A DNA stretch of 8,490 bases from an uncultured Pirellulaceae bacterium. GTDB taxonomy: Bacteria; Planctomycetota; Planctomycetia; Pirellulales; Pirellulaceae. Below the pieces are notes generated by a model. That model ran no database searches. It was not told the origin of the DNA and saw nothing but the letters and a program-made list of their open reading frames with translations. This document shows positions 6,079 through 8,490 of this stretch, one piece after another. Where the stretch lies: assembly GCA_934278005.1 (NCBI GenBank), contig CAKQWG010000138.1:1-8490 (forward strand). Direction: 5' to 3'. Each line of letters opens with the position of its first letter. The first letter of the stretch is position 1. The translations under genes were made by a program, and so were the position numbers.

Positions 6079-8181
6079 TCATTGCAAGCCGTTGGCGTTT
6101 AGCTTGGACTTGCCTAGGCCACCTTGAAATTCTGGTTTGAGCAAGTGGGGCGGAATGGGGAGGTGTTCGAAGTAACCGGCCGAGGGCTGGCTGTACTTAG
6201 TCACTGCGGCTTGAGTCGACTCACCCTCTTTAGTCTGCAGTCCATCGGGAGCCCCACGAACATGCGTCGCTTGATAGATCTGACCTGCGCTGCCCATGAT
6301 GGTGATCTTGTGCGTCCAGGGGGTGAACGTCACTGTTTCCTTTGGGCCAGATGGAGCACGGCCAAACATGGGATGTGGCAGAAATGGTCCTCCGCCTGTT
6401 TGCGTATAGTAATCGGCGGTGTCCGACGGCCCCTGCTCCAGTTCGATGAGAATCTTGTGTGGGGCATCGTTAGAGAGCTTCCATCCCAATTTATTGATCT
6501 TGGCTTCCACTACACTGCGAACTGCGGCCTGCGTCTCAGCAGGCGTGGTATTGAAACGATAGTCGACCATCACGGCGTCGCCGGGCCGCAAGGCATAAAT
6601 GGTCTTTGGATCAATGCTTGCGGCTTCGGCCAGGACGGCCTCGTGGGGAACTTGATTAATCGTCAGACTGCTTGACTTCTCGCCTCCAAATCCACACACC
6701 AGATATGAACCCACCGTCGAGCGGCTGGTAGGGTTACCTTCATAGGTCCATAGAGGCAGCCCGCGTTCGACGTCGTATACCACCGGACCGACTAGTAGGT
6801 GTTTACCGACCCAGTTTAGCGGCGTATCATCGCGGTGCTCGGTAACTGCCAATTTTCGCGCCAGCGTTCCATCACTCAGGTTGTAGAGTGCCACTTCAAA
6901 CGGTTCAAAGGCGGCCAACAGCGAGCCATCTTGTGAGAAGGAAATCTGCGAAGCTTTAGTCTGGCGCGCGATCAGTCCGACCACTTTGGCGCTGAGCGTA
7001 TCGATGACCGCAATGGAAGTACCGGCGGGTAGCGCCATGAGCTCGCCGGCTGGGCTGAGGACGGCGTGGAGCGAGCCGCCGCTATTGCCCTGAAAGATAG
7101 CCTTAGGACCCTTTTCGTGAGCGAGATCCCAGACCACCAAGGTGTGTTTCTGACTGATCGTGATTAGTCGATTGCCGGCTGCAAAGCCTACATAGTGCAG
7201 CTCATCCCACGAGCCACCACCGGCGGTGAACTGAAACTCGGGAACGAGCCCAGTTTTAGTGACGCGGAAGATGCCCACGTCGTTGCCTTTATCGAAGCCT
7301 TCCACTCGAACCACTGCCACGCGTGTGCCATCGGCGCTGATAGCCATCAGCTTCCACGGAGCTGGCAACTCCAAGACGTCCGAGGTGAAGCCATCCTGGG
7401 CGCGAGCCAGGACAAAGCGACTGTAGTTGCCATCTCCAGAGCGGCCTTGCTGATAGGCTCCGAGCACGCTGACGCCAGCCAAGCCCGCGCTAAGTACACG
7501 CATCTTGGCAAAGAATGGTTTGGAGAGATCGGTCTTAATCACCATATCGTCGAATTTGACGGCTGGAAAACCTCTTGGAGGCGTAGCAGACCAAAACGGC
7601 TTGTCGAGCTTGGCGTAGATCTGCTTGGCACCTTTGACTATGGGCTGTCGCAAGGCAAAGTTTAAAGCCTGGTCGGTGTTGGCATCTACCTCCGCATCCG
7701 CTTCGACGTCGCCTTCCACAGCGGCTTGGGTGTCGGCTGGGGTGTCGGCTGGGAGGCCTCGCGAGTCGACCGCATCCATGGCGGGTTTACTTCCGAACGA
7801 CGCGGTCGGTGCGCTCGAGGCCGCATCCTCGACCACTTGGAATGGGTCCTCGGCACCGCCCGCGGCGCTGCCCAGCATTTGTTCGGTCTCTAGAAATAAC
7901 CGTACAAACTGTTGGTCGGTGGTGCTCAGCTTTTCAACGGCTATCTTCAGTGTCCTGCCGCTAGCCTGAGTCAGTTGGACCTCGTCAGCCGAGGCGAACT
8001 TGAGCTGGCCCTCGATTTTGAATTTGCCAGTAGCATCCGACCACGTTCTAGACTTGGCAAAGGCTGCTAACTGGCCCGTAGGCTCACCGGCCAGTGCACG
8101 GCAGCGTTGCTGTTGAGCCCCTAAGAGACAGGTGAAAGCAGCCAGTATTACAAGCGGGCGGCGGAGGTGAGATCGATGCAT
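6079..8181 (-). CDS. Exported SHD1-domain protein with beta-propeller-like middle, 700 aa
   Basis: The N-terminus carries a signal peptide: HRSHLRR, then hydrophobic VILAAFTCLLGA (11-22), with a likely cut after ALA (29-31). Residues 42-95 are an SHD1 (SLA1 homology 1) domain, seen in RTWSDATGKFKIEGQL...VQLTQASGRTLKI...LSTTDQQFV; in planctomycetes this small domain often begins large exported proteins. An acidic, Ala/Asp/Glu-rich linker spans 105-172, with a duplicated PADT. Residues 225-505 look like WD40/PQQ-style propeller blades (SADGTRVAVVRVEG, TLVVWDLAHEKGPK, SFSQDGSLLAAFEPFEVALYNLSDG), though without strong repeat regularity. The last part (520-700) is a separate region, with LRPGDAVMVDYRF and a Pro/Gly-rich tail, that I cannot name. 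No catalytic motif is visible; a structural or binding role in the envelope or outside the cytoplasm is inferred. The ATG at 8181 is preceded by a weak AGAGAG. It is apparently a single-gene unit with its own promoter. Confidence 0.85.
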   Translation of the reverse strand: MHRSHLRRPLVILAAFTCLLGAQQQRCRALAGEPTGQLAAFAKSRTWSDATGKFKIEGQLKFASADEVQLTQASGRTLKIAVEKLSTTDQQFVRLFLETEQMLGSAAGGAEDPFQVVEDAASSAPTASFGSKPAMDAVDSRGLPADTPADTQAAVEGDVEADAEVDANTDQALNFALRQPIVKGAKQIYAKLDKPFWSATPPRGFPAVKFDDMVIKTDLSKPFFAKMRVLSAGLAGVSVLGAYQQGRSGDGNYSRFVLARAQDGFTSDVLELPAPWKLMAISADGTRVAVVRVEGFDKGNDVGIFRVTKTGLVPEFQFTAGGGSWDELHYVGFAAGNRLITISQKHTLVVWDLAHEKGPKAIFQGNSGGSLHAVLSPAGELMALPAGTSIAVIDTLSAKVVGLIARQTKASQISFSQDGSLLAAFEPFEVALYNLSDGTLARKLAVTEHRDDTPLNWVGKHLLVGPVVYDVERGLPLWTYEGNPTSRSTVGSYLVCGFGGEKSSSLTINQVPHEAVLAEAASIDPKTIYALRPGDAVMVDYRFNTTPAETQAAVRSVVEAKINKLGWKLSNDAPHKILIELEQGPSDTADYYTQTGGGPFLPHPMFGRAPSGPKETVTFTPWTHKITIMGSAGQIYQATHVRGAPDGLQTKEGESTQAAVTKYSQPSAGYFEHLPIPPHLLKPEFQGGLGKSKLNANGLQ
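7728..7751 (-). repeat. In-frame 12-bp tandem duplication in the SHD1 gene linker
   Basis: The 12-bp unit GGGTGTCGGCTG occurs twice in tandem (7728-7739 and 7740-7751, plus strand). On the coding strand it encodes a duplicated Pro-Ala-Asp-Thr in the acidic linker. It is a likely slippage site whose copy number could differ between strains without breaking the frame. Confidence 0.7.
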
Positions 8182-8239
8182 GGTTAACTCTCTGGGAACC
8201 GTCTGTTAGGCAATTTACGAGCTGTCGGGCCAAGTTGCG

Positions 8240-8268
8240 AGAATACCCCCTCCCAATGACCAAGTCAA
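8240..8268 (-). promoter_or_regulatory. Sigma70-type promoter for the SHD1 gene
   Basis: On the minus strand TTGACT (8263-8268, five of six to the -35 consensus) is followed after exactly 17 nt by TATTCT (8240-8245, four of six to the -10 consensus). The predicted start of transcription is near 8230-8234, giving a leader of about 50 nt before the ATG at 8181. This is the best promoter match in the window. Confidence 0.5.
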
Positions 8269-8372
8269 GCATTTGGTACGAGTGGCTGGGTGGTTGAATG
8301 ATCGAGGGCTCTGAGCAGCGCCTCCAAACCATCGAGCCGGAGCTTACTATGCGTTGAAAACTCAGCCCGCCG

Positions 8373-8398
8373 GGCCTAGCTCAGCACATTGCTAGGCC
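8373..8398. terminator. Perfect 8-bp hairpin, possible terminator of an off-window gene
   Basis: GGCCTAGC (8373-8380) pairs perfectly with GCTAGGCC (8391-8398) around a 10-nt loop. Only TT follows on the plus strand, so it is a weak intrinsic terminator at best. It lies upstream of the SHD1 promoter, where it could close transcription from either side. Otherwise the 309-bp stretch 8182-8490 holds the SHD1 promoter, this hairpin and the terminal tandem repeat; no gene is seen. Confidence 0.35.
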
Positions 8399-8447
8399 TT
8401 GAAGCTGAAGCTCGTCAGATGGTGCAACTCCAAACATGACGCGACGA

Positions 8448-8490
8448 CTGGCATACAACGGCTGGCATACAACGGCTGGCATACAACGGC
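8448..8490. repeat. 14-bp tandem repeat, at least 3 copies, cut by the window edge
   Basis: The unit CTGGCATACAACGG is repeated perfectly at 8448-8461, 8462-8475 and 8476-8489, and the final C at 8490 begins another unit. The array therefore probably continues past the window. The 14-bp period is not a multiple of three and no open frame covers it, so it is intergenic. Its sequence is unrelated to the 15-bp array at 388-431. Confidence 0.9.

Noticed and set aside
6124..6675. 183-codon open frame on the plus strand
   Set aside because: It is antisense to the C-terminal part of the SHD1 protein gene, and its translation shows no family motif or signal sequence.
8373..8398. tRNA-like or structured RNA at the perfect 8-bp hairpin
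   Set aside because: No cloverleaf, no CCA or T-loop text nearby; only a simple stem-loop is supported.

Overview
The window most resembles the chromosome of a planctomycete of the Pirellulaceae type. The evidence is an SHD1-domain secreted protein, a very long NfeD protein with a duplicated ClpP-like part, a short lipoprotein, genes that are widely spaced and mostly lie singly, and intergenic DNA full of degenerate GC-rich palindromes. The taxonomic call is inference from protein families and style; no marker gene such as rRNA is present.

Layout, left to right. A 71-residue lipoprotein gene (46-261, +) converges on a long NfeD-family membrane protein gene (438-2816, -). The gap between them holds a 15-bp tandem repeat. 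A repeat-rich spacer of about 730 bp (2817-3549) follows. Next come a stand-alone TOPRIM protein that looks like the C-terminal part of GyrB/ParE (3550-4239, -) and a two-domain T2SF/GspF-like inner-membrane protein (4338-5720, -). Each of these two genes is followed, exactly 3 nt after its stop codon, by a copy of the same 26-bp palindromic element. A 203-bp element bounded by perfect 34-bp inverted repeats (5855-6057) separates the T2SF gene from a 700-residue exported SHD1 plus beta-propeller-like protein gene (6079-8181, -). That gene has a recognisable sigma70-type promoter upstream. The window ends in a 14-bp tandem repeat that runs off the edge.

How the genes work together. There is little sign of a shared pathway. 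The T2SF and TOPRIM genes lie in the same direction 98 nt apart and may be co-transcribed, but their predicted roles (envelope secretion/pilus platform and DNA topology or nucleotidyl chemistry) are unrelated. The NfeD gene has no stomatin partner here, and the T2SF gene has no GspE/PilB ATPase or pilin neighbour. I do not see a convincing new multi-gene system. The most notable signals are the TOPRIM-only topoisomerase fragment, the apparent loss of catalytic residues in both ClpP-like halves of the NfeD protein, and three families of structured intergenic repeats, one placed identically behind two genes.
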